A stretch of DNA of 64,000 bases from contig NZ_CP043506.1 in the NCBI RefSeq assembly GCF_008365315.1, forward strand, positions 2,214,001 to 2,278,000, given 5' to 3'. This stretch comes from Acetobacter vaccinii (GTDB taxonomy: Bacteria; Pseudomonadota; Alphaproteobacteria; Acetobacterales; Acetobacteraceae). Shown here piece after piece: positions 18,464 to 28,051 of this stretch (the first letter of the stretch is position 1; each line of letters begins with the position of its first letter). The position numbers were made by a program, and so were the translations under genes. The notes beneath the pieces are model-generated. The model saw only the letters and a program-made list of their open reading frames with translations, had not been told where the DNA came from and ran no database searches.

Positions 18464-18542
18464 CTTTCCAATGGTAGGTATGCCACCTACATGTTCCTTC
18501 TGGAGCATGCTGGTGTGCGACAGGGTATTAAAGGAGGAGGCC

Positions 18543-19946
18543 ATGGGGCCACGTACATTGTTCGACAAGATCTGGGACGATCATGTCGTGGAAACCCTAC
18601 CGGATGGCACCTCCATTCTTTATATCGACCGGCACCTTGTCCATGAAGTGACAAGCCCACAGGCCTTTGAAGGTCTGCGGCTGGCGGGACGCAAGCTGCG
18701 GCACCCGGAAAACACCATCGCGGTTGTTGACCATAATGTGCCGACATCCGACCGCACCCAGCCGATCGAGGAAGCGGAAAGCCGCAACCAGATCGAAACG
18801 CTGGAACGCAACGTGCGTGAGTTCGGCGTGCCGTATTTCCCGCTGCTGTCCTCCAACCAGGGTATTGTCCACGTTGTCGGGCCGGAGCAGGGCATTTCCC
18901 TGCCGGGCATGACCATTGTCTGTGGGGATTCTCATACCTCCACCCATGGGGCCATGGGCTCGCTAGCGTTTGGTATCGGCACGTCCGAAGTCGAGCATGT
19001 CATGGCGACGCAGACCATTCTGCAGCGACCTGCCAAGAACATGCGCGTGACGGTGGAGGGCGTGCCCGGACCGGGTGTGTCCGCCAAGGACATCATGCTG
19101 GCCATTATCGGGCATATCGGCACGGCAGGCGGCACCGGCCATGTTATCGAATTCGCCGGGTCTGCCATCCGCGGGCTGGACATGGCCGGGCGTATGACCA
19201 TCTGCAATATGGCGATCGAAGCCGGTGCCCGTGCAGGGCTGGTTGCCCCCGATGATACGACTTTTGAATACGTTCGTGGCCGCCCCTTTGCTCCCAAGGG
19301 TGATGACTTTGAAAAGGCTGTTGCCTGGTGGCGCACACTGGCGACGGACGATGGCGCGCAGTTTGACAAGGAGGTCACGCTGCGGGCGGAAGATATCAGC
19401 CCCACGCTGACATGGGGCACCAGTCCCGAAACCGTGCTGCCCATTACCGGCCATGTGCCAGACCCCGGCAATGAGGCTGATGAAAGCACACGCGCCCAGA
19501 TGGTGCGGATGCTTGACTATATGGGCCTTGAGCCCGGCCAGCCGATTGCGGGCACGCCGGTCGATGTCGTGTTTATTGGCTCCTGCACCAACAGCCGGAT
19601 CGAAGACCTGCGCGCTGCTGCCCAGATTGCTGCGGGCCGCAAGGTTGCCGAGGGCGTGCGCGCCATGATCGTGCCGGGGTCGGGCAATGTGAAGCGGCAG
19701 GCGGAAGAGGAAGGTCTGGACCGTATTTTCCTCGATGCCGGGTTTGAATGGCGTGAAGCCGGGTGCTCTATGTGCCTGGGCATGAACCCTGACCGCCTGA
19801 CACCGGGCCAGCGTTGTGCCTCCACCTCAAACCGGAACTTTGAGGGACGGCAGGGGCCGGGTGGGCGCACGCATCTGCTTTCTCCCGCCATGGCTGCTGC
19901 TGCTGCCGTGCGTGGTTGCCTGACCGATGTGAGGGAACTGGTATAA
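18543..19946 (+). CDS. leuC: 3-isopropylmalate dehydratase large subunit
   Basis: The 467-residue protein from ATG 18543 is preceded by a strong AGGAGGAGG. The N-terminus [15 protein letters not shown] is standard. [4Fe-4S] ligands are visible in SCTNSR and [10 protein letters not shown], plus the [10 protein letters not shown] segment with a further cysteine just before it. With LeuD it isomerises 2- to 3-isopropylmalate in leucine synthesis. A 6-bp inverted repeat (18474-18479/18485-18490) lies upstream. Stop and leuD start share one base. Confidence 0.97.
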   Translation: MGPRTLFDKIWDDHVVETLPDGTSILYIDRHLVHEVTSPQAFEGLRLAGRKLRHPENTIAVVDHNVPTSDRTQPIEEAESRNQIETLERNVREFGVPYFPLLSSNQGIVHVVGPEQGISLPGMTIVCGDSHTSTHGAMGSLAFGIGTSEVEHVMATQTILQRPAKNMRVTVEGVPGPGVSAKDIMLAIIGHIGTAGGTGHVIEFAGSAIRGLDMAGRMTICNMAIEAGARAGLVAPDDTTFEYVRGRPFAPKGDDFEKAVAWWRTLATDDGAQFDKEVTLRAEDISPTLTWGTSPETVLPITGHVPDPGNEADESTRAQMVRMLDYMGLEPGQPIAGTPVDVVFIGSCTNSRIEDLRAAAQIAAGRKVAEGVRAMIVPGSGNVKRQAEEEGLDRIFLDAGFEWREAGCSMCLGMNPDRLTPGQRCASTSNRNFEGRQGPGGRTHLLSPAMAAAAAVRGCLTDVRELV

Positions 19947-20569
19947 TGGATAAATTCGCCACACTGTCGGCTGTCGCAGCGGCTCTGCCCGAAGCCAACA
20001 TTGATACCGACAAGATTATCCCCGCACGCTTTCTCAAGACCACCCAGCGCACCGGCTTGGGCAAGCATGCGTTTGACGCCATGCGCTACACGCCAGATGG
20101 TGCGGAAAACCCGGATTTTGTGCTCAACCGTGAGCCATGGCGCAAAGCCGAAATCTTGGTTACGTATGAAAACCTTGGCTGCGGCTCCTCGCGCGAGCAT
20201 GCGCCTTGGGCACTGCTGGACTTTGGCATCCGCTGCGTGATTGCGCCGTCTTTTGCGGATATTTTCTTCAACAACTGTTTCAAGAACGGCATCCTGCCCA
20301 TCCGTCTCCCGCGGGAGGTGTGCGACACCCTGATGGCCGACGCCAGCATGGGGGCCAATGCCCGCATGACGGTGGATCTGGCCCGCCAGGTGATTGTCCG
20401 CCCCGATGGTGAGGAAGTGGCTTTTGATGTGGACCCTTTCCGCAAGCACCTGCTGCTTGAAGGGCTGGATGATATTGGCCAGACCCTTCAGCACGAAGGG
20501 GAAATAGGCGGTTATGAAAGCCGCAAGCGTCAGGAAAAGCCCTGGATGCCATCCATTCATATCGACTGA
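19946..20569 (+). CDS. leuD: 3-isopropylmalate dehydratase small subunit
   Basis: The 207-residue swivelling domain starts at ATG 19946, which uses the last base of the leuC stop. Motifs are [29 protein letters not shown], and [21 protein letters not shown]. It is the partner of LeuC and completes the isomerase active site. Length and motifs are normal. leuB follows after 24 bp. Confidence 0.97.
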   Translation: MDKFATLSAVAAALPEANIDTDKIIPARFLKTTQRTGLGKHAFDAMRYTPDGAENPDFVLNREPWRKAEILVTYENLGCGSSREHAPWALLDFGIRCVIAPSFADIFFNNCFKNGILPIRLPREVCDTLMADASMGANARMTVDLARQVIVRPDGEEVAFDVDPFRKHLLLEGLDDIGQTLQHEGEIGGYESRKRQEKPWMPSIHID

Positions 20570-20593
20570 TTTTTTCATATTTGGAGTGCCGTC

Positions 20594-21715
20594 ATGACCG
20601 AGCAGAAGCCGTCCTACAAACTTCTTGTCCTGCCGGGTGACGGCATTGGCCCAGAAATCATGCATGAAGTCAGCCGCGTCATTACGTGGCTGGAAAACAA
20701 CCGGAACGTCTCCTTCGATCTGACATACGATCTGGTTGGCGGGGCCTCTCTTGCTGAATATGGCGTGCCGATCCGTGATGAGGTGATCGAGAAAGCCTGG
20801 GCGTCCGACGCTGTTCTGTTCGGCTCCGTGGGGGACCCCAAATGGGGCCATGTCGGTTTTGACAAGCGCCCCGAGGTTGCCATCCTCAAGTTGCGGCAGG
20901 AACTGGGGCTGTTTGCCAACCTGCGTCCCGCCAAGGTGTTTGACGCTCTGATCGACGCCAGCACGCTCAAGCCTGATGTGGTGCGTGGTCTCGACATCAT
21001 GATCGTGCGTGAAACCGTGGGCGGCATCTACTTTGGTGAGCCCCGGGGTATTGAAACCCTGGAAGATGGCAGCAAACGCGGCATCAACACGGAAGTTTAC
21101 ACCACCTCGGAAATCGAGCGTGTTGCCCGTGTGGCCTTTGACCTGGCACGCAAGCGTTCCAACCGTGTCTGCTCGGTGGAAAAGTGTAACGTCATGGAAA
21201 GCGGCCTGCTGTGGAAAGAGGTCGTGACCGATGTGCATGCGCGTGAATTCCCGGATGTGACCCTCAGCCACATGCTGGCCGACAACTGTGCCATGCAGCT
21301 TGTGCGCAACCCGCGTCAGTTTGATGTGCTGGTGACAGGCAACCTGTTTGGTGACCTGCTGTCCGACTTGGCCTCCATGCTGACAGGCAGCCTTGGCATG
21401 CTGCCGTCAGCAACGCTGGGGGCGGTGCAGGACAACGGCAAGCGTCCGGCCCTGTATGAGCCCATCCATGGTAGCGCACCGGATATTGCTGGCCAGGGTA
21501 TTGCCAACCCGATTGCTCAGGTTCTGTCGTTTGCCATGCTGCTGCGGTACTCGCTGAACATGCTGGATGATGCAGACCTGATCGAGCAGGCTGTCTCCAA
21601 CGTGCTGGCCAGCGGCCTGCGCACAGCCGATATCATGTCCGAAGGTATGGCGCGTGTTGGCACCTCTGTCATGGGTGACGCCATCGTGCGTGAACTGGAC
21701 AAGCTGGTGAAATAA
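20594..21715 (+). CDS. leuB: 3-isopropylmalate dehydrogenase
   Basis: The 373-residue NAD-dependent oxidative decarboxylase makes 2-ketoisocaproate in leucine synthesis. Motifs are [11 protein letters not shown], the metal/substrate arginine region [23 protein letters not shown], and the NAD site [28 protein letters not shown] precedes the ATG by about 8 nt. It is the last gene of leuCDB and is followed by a perfect terminator hairpin. Confidence 0.97.
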   Translation: MTEQKPSYKLLVLPGDGIGPEIMHEVSRVITWLENNRNVSFDLTYDLVGGASLAEYGVPIRDEVIEKAWASDAVLFGSVGDPKWGHVGFDKRPEVAILKLRQELGLFANLRPAKVFDALIDASTLKPDVVRGLDIMIVRETVGGIYFGEPRGIETLEDGSKRGINTEVYTTSEIERVARVAFDLARKRSNRVCSVEKCNVMESGLLWKEVVTDVHAREFPDVTLSHMLADNCAMQLVRNPRQFDVLVTGNLFGDLLSDLASMLTGSLGMLPSATLGAVQDNGKRPALYEPIHGSAPDIAGQGIANPIAQVLSFAMLLRYSLNMLDDADLIEQAVSNVLASGLRTADIMSEGMARVGTSVMGDAIVRELDKLVK

Positions 21716-21809
21716 GAGACCCGGATACGGTGCTCGTGATGGCTTTCGCACATCACTCATGAGGGATTAGGGAGGGGCATAAAGCCTCTCCCGGATAGCG
21801 CCGCAGTCC

Positions 21810-21847
21810 ATAAAAAAAGCCGCTCTGTAAGGGGCGGCTTTTTTTAT
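21810..21847. terminator. Strong bidirectional terminator after leuB
   Basis: A perfect 14-bp stem (21810-21823/21834-21847, 10-nt loop) has a GC core flanked by seven A and seven T residues. It therefore works as an intrinsic terminator on either strand. It ends leuCDB and backs up the rpsU terminator from the other side. Confidence 0.9.
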
Positions 21848-21885
21848 GCTCTCGGGGAGGGAGCACGAACAAAAAAGGCAAAGAA

Positions 21886-21916
21886 AAAGGCCGCTCGCCT
21901 GCGCGAAACGGCCTTT
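21886..21916 (-). terminator. Intrinsic terminator of rpsU
   Basis: An 8-bp stem AAAGGCCG/CGGCCTTT (21886-21893/21909-21916) is followed on the minus strand by a broken T-run (21870-21888). It begins 21 bp after the rpsU stop. Confidence 0.8.
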
Positions 21917-21937
21917 GTCATCCCGGAAGGGGAAGGC

Positions 21938-22141
21938 TTAGAAGCCTTCGCGTTCCAGACGCTTGCGCTCCATCTTGCGGGCGCGACGCACGGCCTCGGC
22001 CGCTTCACGCGCTTTGCGCTCGGACGGCTTTTCGAAATGGCGGCGCAGCTTCATTTCACGGAAGATACCTTCACGCTGCATTTTTTTCTTGAGCGCCTTG
22101 AGAGCCTGATCGACATTGTTGTCACGGACGAGAACGTGCAC
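21938..22141 (-). CDS. rpsU: Ribosomal protein S21
   Basis: The 67-residue basic protein carries the S21 signature [23 protein letters not shown] and [14 protein letters not shown], with an arginine-rich C-terminus. The start is GTG 22141 with AGGGG 11 nt before it; no in-frame ATG precedes it before a stop. S21 contacts the anti-SD end of 16S rRNA and helps initiation. It is monocistronic, with its own terminator, and divergent from def across a 218-bp gap. Confidence 0.96.
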   Translation of the reverse strand: MHVLVRDNNVDQALKALKKKMQREGIFREMKLRRHFEKPSERKAREAAEAVRRARKMERKRLEREGF

Positions 22142-22359
22142 TTGGTCACTAACCCCTGTTCATAAAAACCCGGTCACCCGGTTTTTTGAAAATCAAAAAA
22201 GGACAGGACACCGCCGCACTCGGTGAGATACGTCGATTCCTCTGCTGGCGGCCTCTATAACACGGGCTCAGGACAAGATACAATTCGTTCTTGCGTTCCA
22301 AACCTACACCAAAGAGTGTTTTTCGCACCTGTCAGCAGGACGAGGGGAAAGTAAAACAA

Positions 22360-22890
22360 ATGGCGGTACTTGCAATAGCCCGTATGGGCCACCCGATCCT
22401 GCGCCAGATCGCCCGGCCGGTGGACAACATCGCGGATGCCGACATCCAGCGCCTGATTGCCGATATGCATGAAACACTGGCGGACAGCGGAGGTGTTGGC
22501 CTTGCTGCACCGCAGGTTCATGCGTCTGTGCGGCTGTTTTTATATTCGGTGCCGCAGGCTCGCTCGGAAGGGGAGGATGACCCGGCCCTGCCTGTGCAGG
22601 TCATCATCAACCCGGAGATCACGCCGGTGGATGACGAACAGGTGCTACAGATGGAGGGCTGCCTCTCGATCCCCGGTCTGCGGGGGGAGGTGCCACGCTA
22701 TAGGCGCGTGCGTTACAAGGGGCTGGACCAGCACGGGCAGGTGGTGGAGGGTGTGGCCACAGGCTTTCGTGCGCATGTCATGCAGCATGAAATGGACCAT
22801 CTTGACGGCATTCTCTATCCCATGCGGATGACGGATCTGACACGGTTGGGATTTGACACTGAAATGATACGCTATGGGGCAAGGGCATGA
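22360..22890 (+). CDS. def: Peptide deformylase
   Basis: The 176-residue protein has the three motifs of the metal site: GGVGLAAPQ (44-52), EGCLSIPG (99-106, Cys101) and QHEMDHLDG (142-150; His143, Glu144, His147). It removes the formyl group from nascent N-terminal Met. ATG 22360 follows GAGGGGA. The stop overlaps the COQ9-family ATG by 4 bp. In many bacteria def is paired with fmt instead; here it is paired with a quinone gene. Confidence 0.96.
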   Translation: MAVLAIARMGHPILRQIARPVDNIADADIQRLIADMHETLADSGGVGLAAPQVHASVRLFLYSVPQARSEGEDDPALPVQVIINPEITPVDDEQVLQMEGCLSIPGLRGEVPRYRRVRYKGLDQHGQVVEGVATGFRAHVMQHEMDHLDGILYPMRMTDLTRLGFDTEMIRYGARA

Positions 22891-23558
22891 GCATTCTGAA
22901 CGGCAAGATCGAACAGCTACTGTCCCTTGCTGTTGCAACGGTGGCTGCGGGTGTCATGCCTGCCCCAATGGAGCATGATCCCGACCGGGATGCCGCATTA
23001 CGCTCTCTGGCGGCTGTGGCAGGTCAGCAGGGGTGGAGTATGGAGGCGTTGCGGGCGTTCGCTGGCCCGCAGGCAGACCTGCTTTTCCCCGGTGGAGAAG
23101 CTGAGCTGCTGGAGGCCTGGTCCGACCTGTGTGACCGGGATATGGCCGACGCCATGTGTGAAACAGACGAGCCGCGCCTGAGTGGCCGTGTGCGGGCGGC
23201 CTTGCTGTACCGCCTGCCCGCGGATGAGGGCAGGCGGACGGCAGCGGCAAAGGGCATGAGCCTGCTGCTGACACCGCAGGGGCAGGTCGTGTTCCGCCGG
23301 GCATGGATGCGCAGTGTCAATGCCCTGTGGCAGGCCGCGCAGGATGATTCGGCAGGGGTCGCCTACGTGACCAAGCGCCTGACGCTGGGCAATATTTACG
23401 CTCTGTCTTTTCTCTACTGGCTGGCCCGTGGGCAGGATGCTGCGGCCATGGCTGCCTTTGTGGACAGGCAGTTGGCGTTGGTCCTGCGGTTTGGACGCTT
23501 TCGCGCCAAGCTGGCAGCAGGGCGTTCCGCAGCACCTGCGGGTGCTGCAGCTCTGTAA
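22887..23558 (+). CDS. COQ9-family ubiquinone biosynthesis protein
   Basis: The 223-residue protein contains the family pattern GW...ALR near residues 50-60 and the C-terminal D.S....VTKRLTLGNIYALSFLYWL block (about 150-172), which matches the diagnostic COQ9 segment. COQ9 has a TetR-like fold, binds lipid, and in mitochondria supports COQ7 hydroxylase. The bacterial homologs occur mainly in alphaproteobacteria. It overlaps def by 4 bp and precedes the marR-type gene by 12 bp. UbiA at 7.7 kb serves the same pathway. Confidence 0.85.
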   Translation: MSILNGKIEQLLSLAVATVAAGVMPAPMEHDPDRDAALRSLAAVAGQQGWSMEALRAFAGPQADLLFPGGEAELLEAWSDLCDRDMADAMCETDEPRLSGRVRAALLYRLPADEGRRTAAAKGMSLLLTPQGQVVFRRAWMRSVNALWQAAQDDSAGVAYVTKRLTLGNIYALSFLYWLARGQDAAAMAAFVDRQLALVLRFGRFRAKLAAGRSAAPAGAAAL

Positions 23559-23570
23559 GATGGCGCAGGC

Positions 23571-24098
23571 ATGACCCTTCCACCACAGCGGGACAGTGCC
23601 GGGGCAGATTTGCTCTTTCTGCGGGAAGAGCGCCTACGCATGGCCCAAACACTCATGTTTCTGGCCGGGCGTGACATGGCGGAAGCTGTGGCCCCGACAC
23701 TGGAGGAACTGGATCTCGGGCGGGCACATTATCGTGTTCTGCAGGTTCTGGCCTTCAGCCCCGATATACCCGTCAGCCGCTTGCAGGACATTCTGGGCGT
23801 GACCAAGCAGAGTCTTGGGCGAACCCTGCGGGAGTTGGAGGTGCGCGGCTACCTGGGGGCCAAACCCGGCAGGCAGGACAGGCGGCAGAGGTTGCTGTGC
23901 CTCAGCCCGCAGGGGCGTGAGGTCGAGGCGCGGCTGTTTGCGGTGGTGCGACGGCACCTGATGACTGCCTACAGGGAGGCCGGAGGCACCGCTGTGGAAG
24001 GTTTCCGACGGGTCATGCGTGGCATGCTGTCGGAACATAGCCGGGAATTGCTGGCCGATGACGTTGCTGGCCGAAGGGAGGGACCCCATGGCGCCTGA
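23571..24098 (+). CDS. MarR-family regulator (PetP-like)
   Basis: The 175-residue protein has a winged helix (about 48-110): LGRAHYRVLQVLAF, VSRLQDILGVTKQSLGRTLRELEVRGYL, then the wing PGRQDRRQRLLCLS. Helical dimerisation ends follow. Its overlap (11 bp) with an OmpR-type regulator gene is the arrangement of petP-petR of Rhodobacter capsulatus, which controls cytochrome bc1/c2 genes. The orthology is inferred from order and family, not proven. The ligand is unknown. Confidence 0.85.
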   Translation: MTLPPQRDSAGADLLFLREERLRMAQTLMFLAGRDMAEAVAPTLEELDLGRAHYRVLQVLAFSPDIPVSRLQDILGVTKQSLGRTLRELEVRGYLGAKPGRQDRRQRLLCLSPQGREVEARLFAVVRRHLMTAYREAGGTAVEGFRRVMRGMLSEHSRELLADDVAGRREGPHGA

Positions 24099-24810
24099 TC
24101 AGATCGAGCCTGAAGATTTTACCGCCCCCCATGTCATGGTGGTGGATGATGACCCACGCCTGCGCCGCCTGTTGCGGCGTTATCTGTTTGAGCATGGTTT
24201 CAGGGTCAGTGTTGCCGCCTCGGCCGAGGAGGCACGGCAGAGCCTGCAAGGCATCCAGCCCGACGCCATTGTGCTCGACATCGGCCTGCCGGGTGAAAAC
24301 GGGCTGGAACTGACAAACGCCCTGCGGCTGGCAGGGCAGGATTTGCCCATTGTGCTGCTGACAGCCAGAGGGGAGCCTGCCGATCGTATTACCGGGCTGG
24401 AGGCCGGTGCGGACGACTATCTGGGCAAGCCCTTTGAGCCCAAGGAACTGCTTTTGCGCCTCAAGGCCCATTTGCGGCGGCATCAGCCAGTGCCGGTTAC
24501 GGATAATCTGCGGGTTGTCAGGCTGGGCGACAAGGAGTTTGATCCTGTCCGACTGATGCTGTCCGGCCCGGACGGCAGTATCCACCTGACGGGAGGGGAG
24601 GCCGCCTTGCTGGCGGTGCTGGCCCGCAAACCGAACGAGGTTTTCTCGCGCGAGGAGATCGCCAAGGCTCTGGAAATGACCGAGATTGGAGAGCGCGCGG
24701 TGGATGTGCAGGTGACACGCCTGCGCCGTTGTATCGAGCCAGACCCGCGTGAGCCGCGCTTTCTGCATACCGTGCGGGGGCGTGGTTACGTCCTCAAGCC
24801 CGGCCTGTAG
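24088..24810 (+). CDS. OmpR-type response regulator (PetR-like)
   Basis: The 240-residue protein has a receiver domain (about 14-128) with acidic pair Asp20/Asp21, phosphoacceptor Asp64 (VLDIGLPG), the LTAR threonine and Lys114 (GKPFEPKELLLR). A winged-helix DNA-binding domain (about 150-238) ends in RFLHTVRGRGYVL. ATG 24088 is preceded by GGGAGGG and lies inside the marR-type gene. The kinase gene follows after 2 bp, so regulator and sensor are likely cognate. Confidence 0.93.
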   Translation: MAPDQIEPEDFTAPHVMVVDDDPRLRRLLRRYLFEHGFRVSVAASAEEARQSLQGIQPDAIVLDIGLPGENGLELTNALRLAGQDLPIVLLTARGEPADRITGLEAGADDYLGKPFEPKELLLRLKAHLRRHQPVPVTDNLRVVRLGDKEFDPVRLMLSGPDGSIHLTGGEAALLAVLARKPNEVFSREEIAKALEMTEIGERAVDVQVTRLRRCIEPDPREPRFLHTVRGRGYVLKPGL

Positions 24811-24812
24811 CT

Positions 24813-26198
24813 GTGAGGGTGTTCAGGCGGCTGTCAGGCTGGTGCCGGGCTTTCCTGTGCAGGCAGGACGTGGAAAAATCTGTCCGTCGTGTTCTGCCGG
24901 GGTCGCTGCTGGGGCGGTCCCTGCTGATTGTGCTGTTTCCGTTGCTGATCACGCAGGCGATCGCGCTGGAACTTTTTTACGGCAATTTTCTCAAGGTCGT
25001 ATCCCGGCGGCTGTCCGACAGTGTCACATCGGAAATCGTGCTGTCCCTGAATGCGCTGGAACGCTTCAAACAGCCGGAAGACAAGGCATGGTTTCTCGAC
25101 CAGGCCCAGCAGCACCTCCAGCTGGTTGAAACCTGGCATGCTGGCGCGCATCTGACCCGCTTTGGGTCCACCCATGTTTTGGGGCCAATGGATGATGCGC
25201 TGGCCAAGGCTCTGACAACTTCCATCCATTACCCATTTTTTGTCCGGTGGCGCAAAAGCCCCTACAAAGTCCGCATTTCCATCCAGATGCCCGATGGCGT
25301 TCTGGCAGTGGAAGTCCCGCGCAAGCGGCTGGATATGGGGCAGATCTGGCTATTTGTGGCCTGGACCGTGGGCAGTACGCTGCTGCTGTTTGTCATTGCC
25401 AGCCTGTTCATGCGTAATCAGGTGCGTGCGATCCGCCGACTGGCCCATGCGGCAGAGGAATTTGGCCTTGGGCGGGATGCAGGGCCAATCCGCCCGGTCG
25501 GTGCGCGTGAGGTGCGTATGGCGGCTGTGGCCTTTAACCGCATGCAGGACAGAATCTATCGCTTTGTTGTGCAGCGTACGGGTGTTCTGGCCGGTGTTTC
25601 ACATGATTTGCGGACACCTCTGGCGCGCCTGCGCCTGTCCCTTGCCATGCTGCCCCAAGATGGTGCCGTGCGAGCAGAGGATATCCGGCAGGATGTTGAG
25701 GATATGGTCGGTGATGTGGTGGAAATGGAACACATGATCGACAGCTACCTCGCCTTTGCCCGTGGAGAGGGGGCCGAGACAGCCGAGCCTGTCGAGCTTG
25801 CGCCCTTTCTGGAGGATGTTGTGGCGGCAGCTCGCAGGGCTGGCGGGCATATTCTGGAACTGGATGTGCCCCAGGACCTGCATGTGCACATGCGGGCGGA
25901 TGCCATGCGGCGCACATTTGGCAACCTGCTGGATAACGCCCGCAGGCATGATGCCAGTGTGACGGTCAGCGCCCGGCGGGTTGGGAAATCCGTGTGTATT
26001 CTGGTGGATGACAACGGCCCCGGTATCCCCCCAGAACGGCGCGAGAGCATGCTGCGGGCCTTTGAGAGTGGTCGTACCGGGGGGTCTGGCCTGGGGCTGA
26101 CCATCGCACGTGACATTGTGCGGGCCCATGGGGGCGATCTGGAGCTTGATTCGGCACCTGCCGGGGGGCTGCGGGTACGGCTTATGCTGCCCCTGTAA
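24813..26198 (+). CDS. EnvZ-like sensor histidine kinase
   Basis: The 461-residue protein starts at GTG 24813. It has TM1 (about 36-56), a periplasmic region (about 57-177), TM2 (about 178-200) and HAMP (about 200-252). The H-box GVSHDLRTPLARLRL has phospho-His264. An HATPase domain shows NLLDNARRH, DDNGPGIP and GGSGLGLTIARDI. The periplasmic loop is short and has no recognisable ligand domain. It presumably phosphorylates the adjacent regulator, completing a MarR/RR/HK operon downstream of the COQ9 gene. Confidence 0.92.
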   Translation: MRVFRRLSGWCRAFLCRQDVEKSVRRVLPGSLLGRSLLIVLFPLLITQAIALELFYGNFLKVVSRRLSDSVTSEIVLSLNALERFKQPEDKAWFLDQAQQHLQLVETWHAGAHLTRFGSTHVLGPMDDALAKALTTSIHYPFFVRWRKSPYKVRISIQMPDGVLAVEVPRKRLDMGQIWLFVAWTVGSTLLLFVIASLFMRNQVRAIRRLAHAAEEFGLGRDAGPIRPVGAREVRMAAVAFNRMQDRIYRFVVQRTGVLAGVSHDLRTPLARLRLSLAMLPQDGAVRAEDIRQDVEDMVGDVVEMEHMIDSYLAFARGEGAETAEPVELAPFLEDVVAAARRAGGHILELDVPQDLHVHMRADAMRRTFGNLLDNARRHDASVTVSARRVGKSVCILVDDNGPGIPPERRESMLRAFESGRTGGSGLGLTIARDIVRAHGGDLELDSAPAGGLRVRLMLPL

Positions 26199-26245
26199 CC
26201 CAGGCATCAGGGAATAGGGATGGTCCCCTGATGCGGGTTGTCAGG

Positions 26246-26809
26246 CTAGAGGGAGTTGCCTGACCCAAAGTGGCCGGGCCCCTGATTGTAGCTGCCCATG
26301 CCGCCCATGGAGCCACCCGCAGCGCCAGTGCCCATCAGGTTCTGCATCGGGTTGTAGCGGCCAACATTGCCCAGGATCTGCTGGAAGACGTTGATCTTGG
26401 TGCCCGGGGTCGGTGTGGTGGTGGATACCATGGCCACAGGCATTGCATCCTTACGGTTAAGGGTGCGGATGCTGTCCAGCGTCCCGGCTTCACCAAACTT
26501 CAGCACCACAACCTGCTGCTTGGAAATATGCGGGAAATCCATGGGCACCAGATGGGTGGTCATGGAAACATAAATCCAGGTGTTGTCATCAAACGCCCCC
26601 TTGGTGGTGGGGGAGCCCATAAGGTCAACCACGTCCGAGCGGGTGCTGGTGCCGGGCACGAGCTGGTTATAGTCATCGGGCTCCACAAGGGAGCCTCGGG
26701 GCATGGGGGTCGGGCCGAAAACAGCACAGCCTGATAGCACCAGGACCGCGGCAAGCGCTCCGCAAGTGTGCCGCAGGGTGGTCATGCGGATCTGGCGTGG
26801 CAGTCTCAT
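26246..26809 (-). CDS. bamE: BamE (SmpA/OmlA) outer membrane assembly lipoprotein
   Basis: A lipoprotein signal peptide ends in the lipobox LSGC (about residues 25-28 from ATG 26809; ATG 26785 would shorten it by eight). The mature domain has YNQLVPGTSTRSDVVDLMGSPTTKGAFDDNTWIYV and the VVVLKF strand, typical of BamE. A Gly/Met/Asn/Ser-rich tail follows (last 35 residues), longer than in enterobacterial BamE and without known function. BamE stabilises BamD-BamA contacts. It is divergent from the yceD-like gene. Confidence 0.9.
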   Translation of the reverse strand: MRLPRQIRMTTLRHTCGALAAVLVLSGCAVFGPTPMPRGSLVEPDDYNQLVPGTSTRSDVVDLMGSPTTKGAFDDNTWIYVSMTTHLVPMDFPHISKQQVVVLKFGEAGTLDSIRTLNRKDAMPVAMVSTTTPTPGTKINVFQQILGNVGRYNPMQNLMGTGAAGGSMGGMGSYNQGPGHFGSGNSL

Positions 26810-27032
26810 AGGGTTTGGTTTTCCCAACGGCAAGGTGATATGCATCTGGCACAGGCCTTTCTGTCGGATGCCCCAACCGTTACGGGGCGTCAATTCCTGA
26901 AAGGCCATTTCCTACGTAAATGCGTGATTGCACCCCAGGAAATGCCCGATATGATAGCGCTATCCCGCAGGCCTGACGCCCGTTGGGCAGGGCCATGGCG
27001 GGTGCCACGCACGGCCAGCTCAGGAGGCTGAC

Positions 27033-27587
27033 ATGACTCACAGGCCAGAATTTTCCTACCCGATGGCGGTTCGCCGAATCGGGGAAAGCGGGATGGAAAT
27101 CACGGTGGAAGCCACGCCAGAGGACTGTAAGCGCATAGCCCAGCGCCTGAAACTGGCCGAAGTCAGCATGCTGCGCTGCCGCTATGACCTGCGGTACGAG
27201 GGGCGTGGGGTTGTCGTGGCGCAAGGTGCGCTGGCGGCCCGATTCATGCAGACCTGTGTTGTCAGCCTTGAGACATTTGAGGATATGATGACCGGGTCTT
27301 TTGTGGTTCGTTTCGTCCCGGCCGAACAGTTTGTTGACCCCGACATGGCCGATATGGATGCGGTTGACGAAATTCCGTATGAAGGACAGACGGTTGATCT
27401 GGGTGAGGCTGCGGTCGAGCAGTTCGCGCTTGATCTGGACCCGTATCCTCACGCGCCGGATGTCGTGCTTCCGCCAGGGCTTGTGCTGGAAACGGACGAG
27501 GTGGATACACCCCCAAGTCGGGATGGGGATGAAGAAAAGGTAAGCCCCTTTGCAGCGCTTTCGCGCTGGCGGGGTGGGCAGGCCTGA
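27033..27587 (+). CDS. YceD/DUF177-family protein
   Basis: The 184-residue acidic protein precedes rpmF, the conserved position of YceD (DUF177). It has EFSYPMAVRRI, ..A...E..A.A.RL at the N-terminus and F...Q.TCVVSLE (F-x-Q-TC) in the middle. It ends in the FAALSRW-like segment near the C-terminus. The family is linked to 23S rRNA accumulation and L32 expression in other organisms. Exact activity is unknown. A 179-bp gap with a candidate promoter separates it from rpmF. Confidence 0.88.
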   Translation: MTHRPEFSYPMAVRRIGESGMEITVEATPEDCKRIAQRLKLAEVSMLRCRYDLRYEGRGVVVAQGALAARFMQTCVVSLETFEDMMTGSFVVRFVPAEQFVDPDMADMDAVDEIPYEGQTVDLGEAAVEQFALDLDPYPHAPDVVLPPGLVLETDEVDTPPSRDGDEEKVSPFAALSRWRGGQA

Positions 27588-27630
27588 GGAATGGTGAAAG
27601 GCTGCGCTGGGGTTTTCATGCGCGGATTGC

Positions 27631-27659
27631 TTGCGAAAACGCCTGCTGTCTGCTAGAGC
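27631..27659 (+). promoter_or_regulatory. Candidate promoter for rpmF-plsX-fabH
   Basis: TTGCGA (27631-27636) and TAGAGC (27654-27659) are spaced 17 bp, with TGC just before the -10 (extended -10-like). They lie about 110 bp upstream of rpmF in an otherwise featureless gap. Weak consensus, by eye only. Confidence 0.3.
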
Positions 27660-27766
27660 CCCCGGCTCAGTCTGGTTGATAAACCGAATGGTGCTGTCTG
27701 GCGGGGCGACGGAACGCGCGGCCAGGCGTTTTTTAACTTGTCGTTAACAGGAAGGGGCTCAGGCTC

Positions 27767-27970
27767 ATGGCCGTACCCAAAAAGAAAACCTCGCCCTCTC
27801 GTCGTGGCATGCGTCGCAGCCATGAAGCCCTCCGGGTTGAAGCCCATGCCGAATGCGGCAACTGCGGCGAACTGAAGCGCCCGCACCACGTGTGCAGCCA
27901 CTGCGGTCACTACGACGGCCGTGAAGTTGTTGCGGCTGGCAAGGCGCTGAAGGTTGCCGTTCGCGCCTGA
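27767..27970 (+). CDS. rpmF: Ribosomal protein L32
   Basis: The 67-residue protein begins [19 protein letters not shown] and carries a zinc-ribbon with CGNC and CSHC cysteine pairs, so this is the zinc-binding (C+) form of L32. AGGAAGGGG precedes the start. Its place before plsX and fabH couples ribosome and fatty acid genes, as in many proteobacteria. Confidence 0.97.
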   Translation: MAVPKKKTSPSRRGMRRSHEALRVEAHAECGNCGELKRPHHVCSHCGHYDGREVVAAGKALKVAVRA

Positions 27971-28051
27971 TTTTACAGGTGTGAGCATGGGGTGCCGTAG
28001 CCGTAGTGCAACGACAGGGGCAGGTATCTGCGGCATGGCAGAGAAGCAGGC

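Noticed and set aside
18491..18645. Possible leucine leader peptide before leuC (starts ATG TTC CTT CTG)
   Set aside because: It has only two early leucine codons, reads through the leuC ribosome site into leuC, and no attenuator hairpin pair fits it.
19517..21271. 584-codon open frame on the minus strand opposite leuC-leuD-leuB
   Set aside because: The plus strand carries three well-conserved leucine genes with correct motifs. Long antisense frames are expected in GC-rich coding DNA, and this one shows no family motif or ribosome site.
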